A stretch of DNA of 64,000 bases from Duganella rivi (GCF_009857435.1 NZ_WWCK01000007.1:124001-188000), one strand, 5' to 3'; shown: positions 32,903 through 42,541, counted from the first letter of the stretch. The notes: generated from the sequence alone by a model not told the origin. Program-made: numbers and translations.

Positions 32903-33909
32903 GGCAGCTGCACCTCGGCGTAGAAACGATCGCCGCGCCGCTCGGCGAGCAGCGTGGCGGCCGGATTGAATAGCGCCAGCCGCTCGCGCGTGTTCTTCAA
33001 TCCCAGCCCGGTGCCGGGATTGGCCGGCGCCTGCGAGTTGACGGGATTGGAGACCGTGAGCAGCAGCACCTCGGCCTGCCGCGCAATCTGCACGCGGATA
33101 TCGCTGCGGCCCTGATGGCAATCGAGATCGTGGCGCAGCGCGTTTTCGATCAGCGGTTGCAGCAACAGCGGCGGGCACAAAACGTCGTGCAGTTGCGGAT
33201 CGCCGCAATCGATGGCGATGTGTAGGCGCTCGCCGTAGCGCAGGCGTTGCAGGCCGGTGTAGTCGTGGACGAATTGCAGTTCCTCGCCGAGGCGCACGGC
33301 GTCGCGCAGGCTGGCCGACAGCGCGTAGCGCAGCAAGTCGCTCAAGCGGCTGATGCCCTGCAGCGAAACCGCCTTGTCGCCCTCGCGCACCAAGGCGCTG
33401 ATGGCATTGAGCGCGTTGAAGATAAAGTGCGGTTCCAGCTGCGCGCGCAAGGCCAGCATGCGTTGCTGTTCGAGCGCCAGCTCGCGTGCCCGCGCCAGCC
33501 GCCAATTGCCGATGGCGACGATGATGGCGAAGGTGGCCCCGGTCACGAACCAGCTGAAGCGCCGCATGCGCAGGCGCGCCTGGTAGACGCTTTGCAGGCT
33601 GATGGCGTCGCTGTTGCGCACCCAGTCCAGATACAGCCATTGCAAAGGCGGGAACAGCACGATCACCACGATGAACAAGCCGATCACGTTGCGGCGCGAC
33701 GCGAACAGCGTGGGCCAGCGCAGCAGCGCGAGGCACAGGACGGAACTGAGCATCATCATCGGCACGTAGTCGATGCACCACTGCTGCCACAGGCGCAGAA
33801 AGCCGTTGGCAGTGGCCGCGCCGTATGCGCCGACGGCGCTGATCACAATCCACGCCAGCACGTTTAGCACCAGCATTTTGATCGCGGCGAGGGCAGGGGA
33901 AGTATTCAT
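32893..33909 (-). CDS. LytS-type membrane sensor histidine kinase
   Basis: The 338-residue protein has four N-terminal membrane helices (ALAAIKMLVLNVLAWIVISA onwards) and a His-kinase domain of the LytS/YehU type, with phospho-His in LEPHFIFNALNAISALV and an ATPase tail (NPGTGLGLKNTRERLALF). I chose ATG 33909 because it opens directly onto the first membrane helix. It phosphorylates the overlapping LytTR regulator. The stimulus is unknown. Confidence 0.88.
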   Translation of the reverse strand: MNTSPALAAIKMLVLNVLAWIVISAVGAYGAATANGFLRLWQQWCIDYVPMMMLSSVLCLALLRWPTLFASRRNVIGLFIVVIVLFPPLQWLYLDWVRNSDAISLQSVYQARLRMRRFSWFVTGATFAIIVAIGNWRLARARELALEQQRMLALRAQLEPHFIFNALNAISALVREGDKAVSLQGISRLSDLLRYALSASLRDAVRLGEELQFVHDYTGLQRLRYGERLHIAIDCGDPQLHDVLCPPLLLQPLIENALRHDLDCHQGRSDIRVQIARQAEVLLLTVSNPVNSQAPANPGTGLGLKNTRERLALFNPAATLLAERRGDRFYAEVQLPCD

Positions 33910-34057
33910 CGGCAGCGAGTATAGCAGGGGCATGCCGGGGCTAACCGGGCCGCTGCGGCGCTCCGTCACGCGGAATCCGGGCTTCGTCCCAGAGCGGATG
34001 CGGGCGCCGCGCGGCAGCGGCAGAATCGCGGTTCCCACGCACACGGAAAGGAAAACG

Positions 34058-35113
34058 ATGACTGCCCGGATTCACGGCTTGGACACCTTGCGCGCCACGG
34101 CGATTCTGCTGGTGCTGATGTATCACTACGGCGTGGTGGCCGGCGGCAGCGACTTCGGCGCGCTGGGCCGCATCGGCTGGGCCGGCGTTGATTTGTTCTT
34201 CGTGCTGAGCGGCTACTTGATCGGCAATCAGCTGCTGTCGCAGCAGATGCCATTGACTGCCTTCTTCGGCCGCCGCTTGCTGCGCACGCTGCCCAACTAT
34301 TTCGTGGTGCTGGCGGCGTACTTCCTGTTTCCGGTGGCGCTGGGCGGCAGCGCGACTGCGCCGCTGTGGCGCTTCCTCACCTTCACGCAGAACTTTGGCC
34401 TGGAATATGGGCAGACCTTTACGCATTCATGGTCACTGTGCATCGAGGAGCAGTTTTACTTGATTCTGCCGCTGGCGCTTCTACTGCTGCGCGGCCCGCG
34501 TGCGCGGTGGTCGGCAATCGCTTTGGCGGTGGCCGGTGCGGTCACGTTCCGCGCGCTGGCGTGGAGCGATGGCCTCCAGCCGTTTTCGCAAGAGGTCTAC
34601 TACTCCAGCTTTGCGCGCTTCGACGAACTGCTGCCTGGCGTGGCCATCGCCATGCTGAAGAATTTTCATCGCCCGCTGTACCAACGCATTCTGCGGCACG
34701 GCAACCTGCTGCTGGTGGCGGGATTGGCGCTGGCCATCGCGTTGCTGATGCGCTTTGAGGATGAATCGTTCTTCATCAGCGCCTTCGGCTTCACGCTGCT
34801 GGCGGTGGCGTTCAGCTTATTGCTGCTGGCGGCGTTGAGCGCGGGATCGGTGCTGGCGCGCGTGCGCGTGCCCGGTGCGGAGAGTTTGGCGCTGTGGTCT
34901 TACGCGATTTATCTCGCGCACAAGCCGCTATACAAGGTGGTGTCGGAAGGGATGGGAATCGACAAGCACGGCGCGCCGGGAATCGCGCTGGTCATGCTTG
35001 CCGGAGTGGCGGGAGGCTGGCTGCTCTATCAGGTGGTCGAGCAGCCCTTCATGCGCCGGCGGGCGGCGTGGTTCCCGCTTAGTCTTGATGGTGGAACGGT
35101 GCGAACCACGTAA
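34058..35113 (+). CDS. Acyltransferase 3 (OafA-like) membrane protein
   Basis: The 351-residue integral membrane protein begins RIHGLDTLRATAILLVLMYH with the conserved His, followed by GWAGVDLFFVLSGYLIG and SWSLCIEEQFYLILPLALLL, the acyltransferase-3 signature. Members O-acylate cell-surface sugars using acyl donors from the cytoplasm. ATG 34058 follows GGAAAGGAAAA. It diverges from the kinase/regulator pair, which may control it. Its 3' end overlaps the convergent MFS gene by 35 bp. Confidence 0.88.
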   Translation: MTARIHGLDTLRATAILLVLMYHYGVVAGGSDFGALGRIGWAGVDLFFVLSGYLIGNQLLSQQMPLTAFFGRRLLRTLPNYFVVLAAYFLFPVALGGSATAPLWRFLTFTQNFGLEYGQTFTHSWSLCIEEQFYLILPLALLLLRGPRARWSAIALAVAGAVTFRALAWSDGLQPFSQEVYYSSFARFDELLPGVAIAMLKNFHRPLYQRILRHGNLLLVAGLALAIALLMRFEDESFFISAFGFTLLAVAFSLLLLAALSAGSVLARVRVPGAESLALWSYAIYLAHKPLYKVVSEGMGIDKHGAPGIALVMLAGVAGGWLLYQVVEQPFMRRRAAWFPLSLDGGTVRTT

Positions 35114-36455
35114 CGAGGAAAGATGGGATGGTTGCCGCCATCACCAGCCAGAAGTAGTGCACATAGCCGAGCATCTGCTGCAGGTGGCCGCTGACCACAC
35201 CGGTCACCATCATGCACAGGCCCATCAGGCCGGTGCCGAAAGCGTAGTGGGTGGTGGTGTATTTGCCCGGCGCCAGTTGCTGCATCAGGTAGATCATGAA
35301 ACCCACCGAGCCGAAGCCGAAGAAGAACTTCTCCACCGCCACGCCGGCGCAGATCATGATCAGGTTGTCCGGCTGGTAGATCGACATCAGCAGGAAGGTC
35401 ACGTTCGGGATGTTGACCGCGCAGCACAGCGTGAACAAGGTTTTCTGCAAGCCGCGGCGCGCCACGAAGATGCCGCCCAGCAGGGAGCCAAGCAGCACGG
35501 CGATCAAGCCGTAGGTGCCGTAGATCAGGCCCAGCATTTCGTTCGACAGGCCCAAGCCGCCTTGCGCCACCGGGTCGACCATGAAGAACGGGCCGATTTT
35601 TTCCAGCAGGCCGATACTGAGGCGGAACACGAAGGCAAAGCCCACCATCAGCCAGACGTCGCGCTTCTGGAAGAAGGTGATGAAGGAGTCTTTCAGGATG
35701 AAGGCCGCTTCGGCCACCGACTTCGGCGCGTTTTCGGCCTTGGCGCCGTCCGGCATCACGCGCATATGCCACAGCGCGGTCAGGATGGTGATGCCGGCCA
35801 CGATGAAGAAGATGATGCGCCACGAGTCGATCCACTCGGGGCCGAACACGCCGGCCTGGTGCTTGAAGTAGTGGGTGTGCAGCCAGCCGCTCAGGTACAC
35901 CATGCCGCCCGAGGCGACGATCGGGCCGATGTTCCAGCTCAGGCTCTGGATGCCGCAGAACAGCGACTGCGTCTTGGTGTCCAAAGCGGTGACGTACACA
36001 CCGTCCGAGGCGATATCCTGCGTGGCGCCGACCAGCGACAGCACGCCGAACAGGAACACCATGATGACCATGTAGTCGGGCAGCGACATCGCCAGCGCCA
36101 CGCCGGCAAAGCCCAGGCCGACGATCAGCTGCGCGGCCAGCACGAAGAATTTCTTGGTGCGGTACATTTCGACGAAGGGCGCGAACAGCGGCTTGATGGT
36201 GTAAGCGAGGATCAAATAGCTTGCGTACTGCGCGGCCTGGCCGTTGTCCATGCCGAGGTTCTTGAACATGATGGAGGTCACGCTGGTGAGCATCATGTAG
36301 GTCAGCGCCATGGCGAAGTAGCCGCTCGGCACCCACAGCATCGGCGTGCCGCGCGCGAACATGGCGCGGAACAGGGAAGGCGGCGCGGCGGCCGGCGACG
36401 ATTGCTGCTGCGGCTCGCGTGGCTCTTGCGGCACGGCGGATTGGGCGGTGGTCAT
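35079..36455 (-). CDS. MFS transporter, probably for oligosaccharides
   Basis: The 458-residue protein has about 12 membrane helices (SGYFAMALTYMMLTSVTSIM; loop motif FAPFVEMYRTKKFFVLAAQL; GATQDIASDGVYVTALDT). It resembles the AmpG/PAT-type MFS group, whose members import glycans. It lies 107 bp downstream of a GH1 beta-glucosidase on the same strand, with a hairpin between them, so import of a beta-glucoside is the likely job (inference). Confidence 0.78.
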   Translation of the reverse strand: MTTAQSAVPQEPREPQQQSSPAAAPPSLFRAMFARGTPMLWVPSGYFAMALTYMMLTSVTSIMFKNLGMDNGQAAQYASYLILAYTIKPLFAPFVEMYRTKKFFVLAAQLIVGLGFAGVALAMSLPDYMVIMVFLFGVLSLVGATQDIASDGVYVTALDTKTQSLFCGIQSLSWNIGPIVASGGMVYLSGWLHTHYFKHQAGVFGPEWIDSWRIIFFIVAGITILTALWHMRVMPDGAKAENAPKSVAEAAFILKDSFITFFQKRDVWLMVGFAFVFRLSIGLLEKIGPFFMVDPVAQGGLGLSNEMLGLIYGTYGLIAVLLGSLLGGIFVARRGLQKTLFTLCCAVNIPNVTFLLMSIYQPDNLIMICAGVAVEKFFFGFGSVGFMIYLMQQLAPGKYTTTHYAFGTGLMGLCMMVTGVVSGHLQQMLGYVHYFWLVMAATIPSFLVTWFAPFHHQD

Positions 36456-36519
36456 GTTGTCGTCCTCGTTGTTCTCGGTGGGGAGTGTAGCACCGGCTCT
36501 GCGGCCAGCTTAAACGGAA

Positions 36520-36543
36520 GCCGCCGGCCCGAAGGCCGGCGGC
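36520..36543 (-). terminator. 10-bp GC hairpin between GH1 and MFS genes
   Basis: GCCGCCGGCC (36520-36529) and GGCCGGCGGC (36534-36543) form a perfect stem with a 4-base loop. There is no T-run, so it is more likely an intercistronic mRNA stabiliser or partial attenuator between the GH1 stop and the MFS start than a full terminator. Confidence 0.5.
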
Positions 36544-36562
36544 GGTACTACTGTTGCGTTGC

Positions 36563-37903
36563 TCAGGCAGCGTGTGCGGTCTTTTGCGGACGCTGTTGAA
36601 CCAGATAGTCGCGATACCACAGGGCGCTGTTTTTCAGCGTGCGCTTCTGGGTGGCATAGTCGACGTGGACGATGCCGAAACGCTTGGCATAGCCCGAGTT
36701 CCACTCGAAGTTATCGAGCAGCGACCACAGGAAGTAGCCCTGGATGTTCACGCCTTGCAGGCGGGCGTCGTTCAGGGCCTTCAGGTGGCGCTTGACGAAA
36801 TCGATGCGCGCCTCGTCCGGCACCTCGCCGTTGACGACGCTGTCCGGGTTGGCCATGCCGTTCTCGGTGATGTAGATCGGCGGCAGTTCGTAGTCGGCAT
36901 GCAGTTTCAGCAGCAGTTCGGTCAGGCCGTCCGGGTAGATTTCCCAGCCCATGTCGGTCTTGCCCAGCTTGCACTCAGGCTGGCGCGGCGGCGTTTCGGT
37001 CGAGCAGAAGGCGCGGAAGTAGTAGTTCACGCCGAGGAAGTCGATCTTCTGGTGGGCGATGGCCAGGTCGCCGTCCTGCACCACCGGCGCGTTGTCGCCG
37101 TGCACTTTCAGCGCCAGTTCCGGGTACTTGCCCTTGAAGATAGGATCCATGAACCATTCGACCGAGCGCGAATATTCAAACGCGGCGGCGGCCTTGTCGG
37201 CTTCGCTGTCGGTGGCCGGGTCGGCGGTCCACTGGTTCAGCACGATGCCGAGCTGGGCCGAGCTGCCGACTTTGCGCATCGCGCTCATCGCCAGGCCGTG
37301 CGACAGCACCAGGTGGTGCGACACCTGGATCGACTGTTTCAGATCAGCCACGCCCGGCGCAAATTGCGCGTTGCCGTAGCCGAGATTGGCCGTGCACCAC
37401 GGTTCATTGTGCGTTGCAATCGTTTTCACGCGATTGCCGAAACGGCGCGCGACTTCGGCCGCGTACTCGGCGAAGTGGTAGGCGGTTTCGCGGTTGAGCC
37501 AGCCGCCTTCGTCTTGCAGGCCTTGCGGCAGATCCCAGTGGTACAGGGTGATGTGGGCGGCGATGCCCTTGCCTTCGAGTTCTTTCAGCAGGCGGTCGTA
37601 GAAGTCCCAGCCCGCTTCGTTCCATGCGCCCTTGCCCTGCGGCTGCACGCGCGCCCACGCCATCGAGAAGCGGTAGGCGTCCACGCCGAGGCCGGCCATG
37701 ATGGCCACGTCTTCCGGGTAGCGGTTGTAGTGGTCGCAGGCGACGTCGCCGTTGGTGCCGTCGATGACTTTGCCCGGCGTGTGGCTGAAGGTGTCCCAGA
37801 TCGATGGGCCTTTGCCGTCGGCGGTCGCGCCGCCTTCAATCTGGAAGGCGCTGGTGGCGACGCCCCAGGTAAACGAGGGTGGGAATTGCGTGAAATCGGT
37901 CAT
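36563..37903 (-). CDS. GH1 beta-glucosidase
   Basis: The 446-residue enzyme carries the GH1 hallmarks: PPSFTWGVATSAFQIEGGA at the start, acid/base Glu in ATHNEPWC, and nucleophile Glu in YITENGMA. It has no signal peptide, so it hydrolyses imported beta-glucosides such as cellobiose in the cytoplasm. The adjoining MFS gene probably brings them in. A LacI-type operator at 37951-37962 lies about 50 bp upstream of the start. Confidence 0.92.
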   Translation of the reverse strand: MTDFTQFPPSFTWGVATSAFQIEGGATADGKGPSIWDTFSHTPGKVIDGTNGDVACDHYNRYPEDVAIMAGLGVDAYRFSMAWARVQPQGKGAWNEAGWDFYDRLLKELEGKGIAAHITLYHWDLPQGLQDEGGWLNRETAYHFAEYAAEVARRFGNRVKTIATHNEPWCTANLGYGNAQFAPGVADLKQSIQVSHHLVLSHGLAMSAMRKVGSSAQLGIVLNQWTADPATDSEADKAAAAFEYSRSVEWFMDPIFKGKYPELALKVHGDNAPVVQDGDLAIAHQKIDFLGVNYYFRAFCSTETPPRQPECKLGKTDMGWEIYPDGLTELLLKLHADYELPPIYITENGMANPDSVVNGEVPDEARIDFVKRHLKALNDARLQGVNIQGYFLWSLLDNFEWNSGYAKRFGIVHVDYATQKRTLKNSALWYRDYLVQQRPQKTAHAA

Positions 37904-37950
37904 TTTTGAATAAGTTTGTCAGGATCGAAATGGAGGGCATAGCTACGTTT

Positions 37951-38012
37951 GAAAACGATTTCACGCCTCAGTCTCGATTAGACCCGAAGTCAATCCGGGT
38001 GTCAATCGATTT
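37951..38012. promoter_or_regulatory. LacI-type operator upstream of the GH1 gene
   Basis: GAAAACGATTTC at 37951-37962 is identical to the second operator of the array at 26260. A second weaker site, CAATCGATTTG with palindromic core AATCGATT, lies at 38003-38013. Both sit in the gap shared with trmB. They point to sugar-responsive repression of the GH1-MFS unit. Confidence 0.65.
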
Positions 38013-38074
38013 GAAAAAACCGGGGGCCAAGCCTGATATAATGCCGCCTCAAATAAATAACGCCGATTTCCACC

Positions 38075-38794
38075 ATGTCTTCCGATACGCCTAAAGACGG
38101 CCCAGCGCGGCCGATGCTGTACGACCCGACCGAACACCGCATCCGCAGCTTCGTGACCCGCGCCGGCCGCCTGTCGACCGCGCAGGCGCGTTCGCTGGAG
38201 GAGCTGGGCCCGAAGTTCCTGATCGAGTACACCAAGGCGCCGCTCGACTACGAGCAGGCGTTTGGCCGCAAGGCGCCGGTGGTGCTGGAAATCGGCTTCG
38301 GCATGGGCGGCACCACCGCGCACATCGCCGGCGTGATGCCGGAGAAGGACTTCATCGGCGTGGAAGTGCACACCCCGGGCGTGGGCAGCCTGCTCAAGCT
38401 GATTAACGAACAGGGCCTGACCAACCTGAAGGCGATCCAGCACGATGCGGTGGAAGTGTTGAACTTCATGATCCCGGATGGTTCGCTGCACGGCGTGCAT
38501 ATCTACTTCCCGGATCCATGGCACAAGGCGCGCCACAACAAGCGCCGCCTGATTCAGTCGCCGTTCGTGAAGCATCTGGTGCAGAAGCTGGAAGTGGGCG
38601 GCTACATCCACCTCGCCACCGACTGGGAAGATTACGCGGTGCAGATGCTGGAAGTGATGAGCGCCGAAGAAGGCTTGCAGAACACTGCGGACGGCTACGC
38701 GCCGCAGCCGGCTTATCGCCCGCTGACCAAGTTTGAAAACCGCGGCCTCAAGCTGGGCCACGGCGTGTGGGATTTGGTCTTCACCAAGAAGTAA
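38075..38794 (+). CDS. trmB: tRNA (guanine-N7)-methyltransferase
   Basis: The 239-residue protein shows the TrmB motifs: LEIGFGMGGTTAHIAGVMPE for SAM binding, HIYFPDPWHKARHNKRRLIQ, and HLATDWEDYA. TrmB makes m7G46 in tRNA variable loops. It stands alone on the plus strand and its stop abuts the convergent gene at 38795. Confidence 0.95.
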   Translation: MSSDTPKDGPARPMLYDPTEHRIRSFVTRAGRLSTAQARSLEELGPKFLIEYTKAPLDYEQAFGRKAPVVLEIGFGMGGTTAHIAGVMPEKDFIGVEVHTPGVGSLLKLINEQGLTNLKAIQHDAVEVLNFMIPDGSLHGVHIYFPDPWHKARHNKRRLIQSPFVKHLVQKLEVGGYIHLATDWEDYAVQMLEVMSAEEGLQNTADGYAPQPAYRPLTKFENRGLKLGHGVWDLVFTKK

Positions 38795-39184
38795 TCACTT
38801 CGGCAGCGCTGCGTTGCGCAGTGCTGCATCGATGCGCTGGATCGTCTCATCCGGCGTCGCCCTGGTGCACCACAGGCGGCGCTCATCGTAGATTTTCTCC
38901 GACAGCTTGCCCTTGTCGTCGCGGCCCGGCAGATCGACCCACGCCAGCATGCAGGCCGGCGCCTCGTTCTTTTGCAGGATAATCAGCTGCTGCTTGGCCG
39001 GTGTGCTGCGCAACTGGTACGGAAGGCGCGCCGCATCAAGCGCGCGCTTCACCGTGGCGATAGCGTCGCCGGTCGGCCTGCCACGCTCGGTATAGTGATG
39101 CGGCGGGCGCTCGTTGTAGTGCACCACCAGCGGCTCGGCGACTGCTGCACCGCTGACGAGCATCGCGGCGATCAGCGTCTTCAT
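38795..39184 (-). CDS. Short exported protein resembling half of a family 3 binding protein
   Basis: The 129-residue product (ATG 39184, overlapping the previous stop by ATGA) has a signal peptide (MKTLIAAMLVSGAAVA) and a mature start EPLVVHYNERPPHHYTERGR like the first lobe of SBP_bac_3 proteins, but it is half the usual length. Two Cys (ACMLA, LWCTR) could form a disulphide. It may be a truncated binding protein or a compact relative. It is translationally coupled to the HIRAN-like gene. Confidence 0.6.
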   Translation of the reverse strand: MKTLIAAMLVSGAAVAEPLVVHYNERPPHHYTERGRPTGDAIATVKRALDAARLPYQLRSTPAKQQLIILQKNEAPACMLAWVDLPGRDDKGKLSEKIYDERRLWCTRATPDETIQRIDAALRNAALPK

Positions 39185-39690
39185 TTTTCCAGCGGCTCCA
39201 CGTCCAGCACCACCACGTATTGCAGGCGCTTGCCCTCCCACAGCGCGCCGCCGCGTACTTGCGCATCGCAGGTGCTTAGCTGGCCGGTGGCTTCCTTCTT
39301 GCGCAGCAGCTCACGGAACTTGACCGCCGCCTTCTGCGACAGATAGCCCACCATGCGGCCCTCGATAAACACCGCCACGGCTAAATTCTCGTAAGCGTTA
39401 CGATCATCCGGCATCAGCGTCGCCACGAACTGCGCAGCGGCCGCACGCTCGCCATGTTCTCCTGCAAGCGCTTTGAGAGCAGGCTGATAACGCGACTCCG
39501 TCATCACCTCCACCATGAACCGCCCGCCATCCGACCAATGCAGCGCCGGCGCGCCATCCGGCAGCGTAGGCTCATACGGCACGCCGGTCGGCAGCGGCAA
39601 TGGCTGCGGCTTGTTCGGATTAGTCTTGATAATCGCGTAGACCACCGCCGCAGTGGCAAAAATGATCAACAGGGAAATGGCGAAAGTCAT
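39181..39690 (-). CDS. Membrane-anchored HIRAN-like protein
   Basis: The 169-residue protein starts with one membrane helix (FAISLLIIFATAAVVYAIIK). A Pro-rich linker and a C-terminal domain follow, whose core DDRNAYENLAVAVFIEGRMV and GYLSQKAAVKFRELL follow the HIRAN pattern (x-NPYDxNAVAVxxxGxxVGYLxxxxA). HIRAN domains bind DNA 3' ends or occur alone with unknown roles; a membrane-anchored form is unusual. It is the first gene of a two-gene unit. Confidence 0.6.
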   Translation of the reverse strand: MTFAISLLIIFATAAVVYAIIKTNPNKPQPLPLPTGVPYEPTLPDGAPALHWSDGGRFMVEVMTESRYQPALKALAGEHGERAAAAQFVATLMPDDRNAYENLAVAVFIEGRMVGYLSQKAAVKFRELLRKKEATGQLSTCDAQVRGGALWEGKRLQYVVVLDVEPLEK

Positions 39691-39729
39691 GGCGCGTCAG
39701 TTTATGCAAAGGCCGCTATCTTAACTTAC

Positions 39730-41514
39730 TTACCGCATGCCCTTGGACTGATAGACGATTTTCCCGCCTACCACCGTTTGCAGCACCTTGATGTTGGCGA
39801 TGTCCTCCGCCGGTATCGTGAAGAAGTTACGATCGAGGACAATCAAGTCCGCCAGCTTGCCCACTTCCAGCGAACCGGTTTGCGTCTCCTGCCGCAAAGT
39901 GTAGGCCGCATTGAGCGTGATCGCCCGCAGCGCAGCGGCGCGTGGCAAACCCGGTTGCGCGGTCAGCGTGCCTGCGTACTCCTTGCCGGCATCCGGCGCA
40001 GCAGTGCGGGTCACGCCGACCTTCAGCGCGAACCATTCATCAAGCGGATCGACCGGCCAATCGCTGCCATACGCAATGCGCGCACCGGCATTGAGCAGCA
40101 GCGCTTGCGGCTCCACCAGCGCATAACGCTGCGGCCCCATGAAGTCCTTCAGCGCACCCACCGTGTCCGGCGCAGGCTTGGCCCACTGGAAGGACAGAAC
40201 CGGCGTGACGTCCAATTGCGCAAAGCGCGGATAGTCTTCCGGCGCGACGATTTCATCATGCGCCAACGCCGGCCGCACGCGCTTACCCTCTGGCGTGTTG
40301 CGCAGGTCGGCGATCGCGTCCAGTGATTCGCGCACCGCGCGGTCGCCATCAACGTGTATGTGCGGATCGATATGCGCACGCGCCAGTTCCTTCAACGTAG
40401 CGCGCAGCGACTCCGGCGAGAAATAGCTGGCCGGCCCATTATGCGGGCCGGGCTGCCAATCCGGCTTCTCCGGCGTGCCCTTGTTGACGAGGTAAGGATC
40501 GATCATGGCGCCGGTGAAGGCCGGCGCGGAAATCACACCGTCCATGAACAGCTTGGCGTGCCGCACTTGCATCGACGGCGCAACCTTGGTCGGGCCTTGG
40601 TCGAACTGTTTCTGCTGCTTGACCAGCTCCGCCACCGCGCTTTGCGGCGTCGCGCCCTTATCGAGATCGATCAGCACCGCGAAGTGCGCGCGCGCCGTCA
40701 GCTTGCCTTGCTTCTGCAGATCGGCGAAGGCCGTCATGGTTTCGGGATCGGTGTAAGCGTCGAGGAAGGTGGTGATGCCTTGCTGGCGCATCGCCGCCAG
40801 CGCTGCCTTGGACGCGGCCAGATTCTCGGCCACCGTCAACGGCGGCAGTAGATTCATGGCCAAGTCCTGCGCCGCGTCTTCCAGCAGGCCGGTGGCGTTG
40901 CCTTTATCGTCGCGGGTGATCTTGCCGCCGGCCGGGTCTTGCGTATCGCGCGCTATCTTCGCCAGCTTGATGCCCTTGGAATTGAGCAGCGCCGAGTGGC
41001 CGAACGACGAGCGCACGATGATCGGCCGCTCGGTCTTCAGCGTATCGAGCATGGCGGCGGTGGTTTCCACGCCATCCGGCAGCATCCCTTGCTGGAACCA
41101 GTTGACCACGATGAGCCAGCGCTCAGGCCCGGACTTCTTATCGTTATCCAGGCAGGCTTGAATGCGCGACTGGAACTGCTGCACCGTCAGCGGCTCGTAA
41201 TTGAGGCTGCAATTGAGCAGGCGGCTGCCGCCCGATTGCGGGTGCATGTGGGCGTCGATCAAACCGGGCATCAGCATGCGGCCTTGCAGATCAATGACTT
41301 CGGTCTTCTTGCCGGTCAGCGCTTGCACGCCGTCGTTATCGCCGACGTAGACAATGCGGCCGCCGCGCACGGCCAGCGCTTGCTGCACGCTGTCCTTGGC
41401 ATCTACGGTGTAGATGTAGCCGTTGCGGTAGACCGTGTCGGCCGGCTTGGTGGCGGCGTGCGCGGTGACGGTCAGGCTCAGGGCCAGTGCGGCAAGAAGG
41501 CCGGTGCGGATCAT
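39730..41514 (-). CDS. Exported metal-dependent amidohydrolase (YtcJ-like)
   Basis: The 594-residue protein has a signal peptide (LAALALSLTVTAHA) and the amidohydrolase-3 layout: N-terminal beta-part (DTVYRNGYIYTVDAKDSVQQ), metal site PGLIDAHMHPQSGG, HIHVDGDRAVRESLDAI, and YGSDWPVDPLDEW. Members hydrolyse C-N bonds of diverse small molecules; the substrate is unknown. It lies 13 bp after the EamA gene, so both are probably expressed together. Confidence 0.85.
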   Translation of the reverse strand: MIRTGLLAALALSLTVTAHAATKPADTVYRNGYIYTVDAKDSVQQALAVRGGRIVYVGDNDGVQALTGKKTEVIDLQGRMLMPGLIDAHMHPQSGGSRLLNCSLNYEPLTVQQFQSRIQACLDNDKKSGPERWLIVVNWFQQGMLPDGVETTAAMLDTLKTERPIIVRSSFGHSALLNSKGIKLAKIARDTQDPAGGKITRDDKGNATGLLEDAAQDLAMNLLPPLTVAENLAASKAALAAMRQQGITTFLDAYTDPETMTAFADLQKQGKLTARAHFAVLIDLDKGATPQSAVAELVKQQKQFDQGPTKVAPSMQVRHAKLFMDGVISAPAFTGAMIDPYLVNKGTPEKPDWQPGPHNGPASYFSPESLRATLKELARAHIDPHIHVDGDRAVRESLDAIADLRNTPEGKRVRPALAHDEIVAPEDYPRFAQLDVTPVLSFQWAKPAPDTVGALKDFMGPQRYALVEPQALLLNAGARIAYGSDWPVDPLDEWFALKVGVTRTAAPDAGKEYAGTLTAQPGLPRAAALRAITLNAAYTLRQETQTGSLEVGKLADLIVLDRNFFTIPAEDIANIKVLQTVVGGKIVYQSKGMR

Positions 41515-41527
41515 GCAATCTCCAGTT

Positions 41528-42430
41528 CTATGCGGCTCCCATCAGCTTGGCGCGCAGGGACGGCGGCAGAAACGCCAGCAGATTCCCCGCCAGTACCAGC
41601 GCCAGCCCGCACAGGGCCAGCGGCGTCCAATGGTAGCCTTCGTAAAAAGTCGAAATAGTCAGCGCTACGATGGGGAATAATACCGTGGAATAGGCCGCGC
41701 GGTCAGGGCCGATGCGGCCAACCAGCATCAGGTAGGCGGTAAAGCCGATCACCGAGCCGGGAATGGCGAGATACAGCAGCGCGCCGAGGTAGCGCGGCGA
41801 CTCGTCCAGCGTGAACGGCATGCCCATCGCCAGCGCCGCCACGCCCAGCGTGGTGGAGCCGATCAGCATCGCCCAGGTGTTGGTCAGCCACGGCGTCAGG
41901 CCGAGGCCCAGCGATTGCATGCGGCTGGAGAGCAGGTTCCCGCAAGAGAAGCACAGCGTGCCGCCCAGCGTCAGCGCGAGGCCGAACAGCGTGTGGCTGT
42001 CGTGCCAGTGGCCGGCCATCTGCGGCGCGAACAGCAGCACGATGCCACCAAGGCCGAGCAGGGCGCCGACCATCACCTGCGGCTTGATCGGACGGCCGAG
42101 GAAGATGCGGCCATTGATCGCGTTCCACAGCGGCGCTGTGGAGAACACCACTGCTTCGAGGCCGCTGGTGACCCATTGGCTGGCGTAGTAGAAGCACAGG
42201 AAGTTCACGCAAAACAGCGCAATCCCTTGCGCGAACAGGTAAGGCCACGCTTGCCGCGGCGGCCACCACTGGCGGCGCATGATCAGCAGTCCGGCCAGCA
42301 GCACGGCGGCGGCGATCCAGAAGCGGTAGGCGATCGACACCGGGGCCGGGACGACGCCCAGCTGGAAAGTGATGGCGATCCAGGTGGTGCCCCAGATGAG
42401 CACCGTGAGAAGGTAGAGGAAAGTATTCAT
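41528..42430 (-). CDS. EamA/DMT-family exporter
   Basis: The 300-residue membrane protein has about ten helices in two EamA repeats (MNTFLYLLTVLIWGTTWIAI; VVFSTAPLWNAINGRIFLGR; second repeat FTAYLMLVGRIGPDRAAYST). The family exports metabolites or amino acids. ATG 42430 opens at the first helix. A divergent AraC-type gene starts 111 bp away and may control it. Confidence 0.82.
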   Translation of the reverse strand: MNTFLYLLTVLIWGTTWIAITFQLGVVPAPVSIAYRFWIAAAVLLAGLLIMRRQWWPPRQAWPYLFAQGIALFCVNFLCFYYASQWVTSGLEAVVFSTAPLWNAINGRIFLGRPIKPQVMVGALLGLGGIVLLFAPQMAGHWHDSHTLFGLALTLGGTLCFSCGNLLSSRMQSLGLGLTPWLTNTWAMLIGSTTLGVAALAMGMPFTLDESPRYLGALLYLAIPGSVIGFTAYLMLVGRIGPDRAAYSTVLFPIVALTISTFYEGYHWTPLALCGLALVLAGNLLAFLPPSLRAKLMGAA

Positions 42431-42541
42431 GGCGCCAGCATGCCGTCCGCGCGGCGTGGCGACTTGTCTGAAATTGCGCATATCGGCTGGGGGCCGAGGC
42501 TGCGGCCTGCGCGGGCTGGCGCACCGTGCTAGACTTTATTC

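Noticed and set aside
37906..38094. A 62-codon ORF between the GH1 gene and trmB
   Set aside because: It overlaps the trmB start and the operator region, lacks a ribosome site and has no recognisable sequence.
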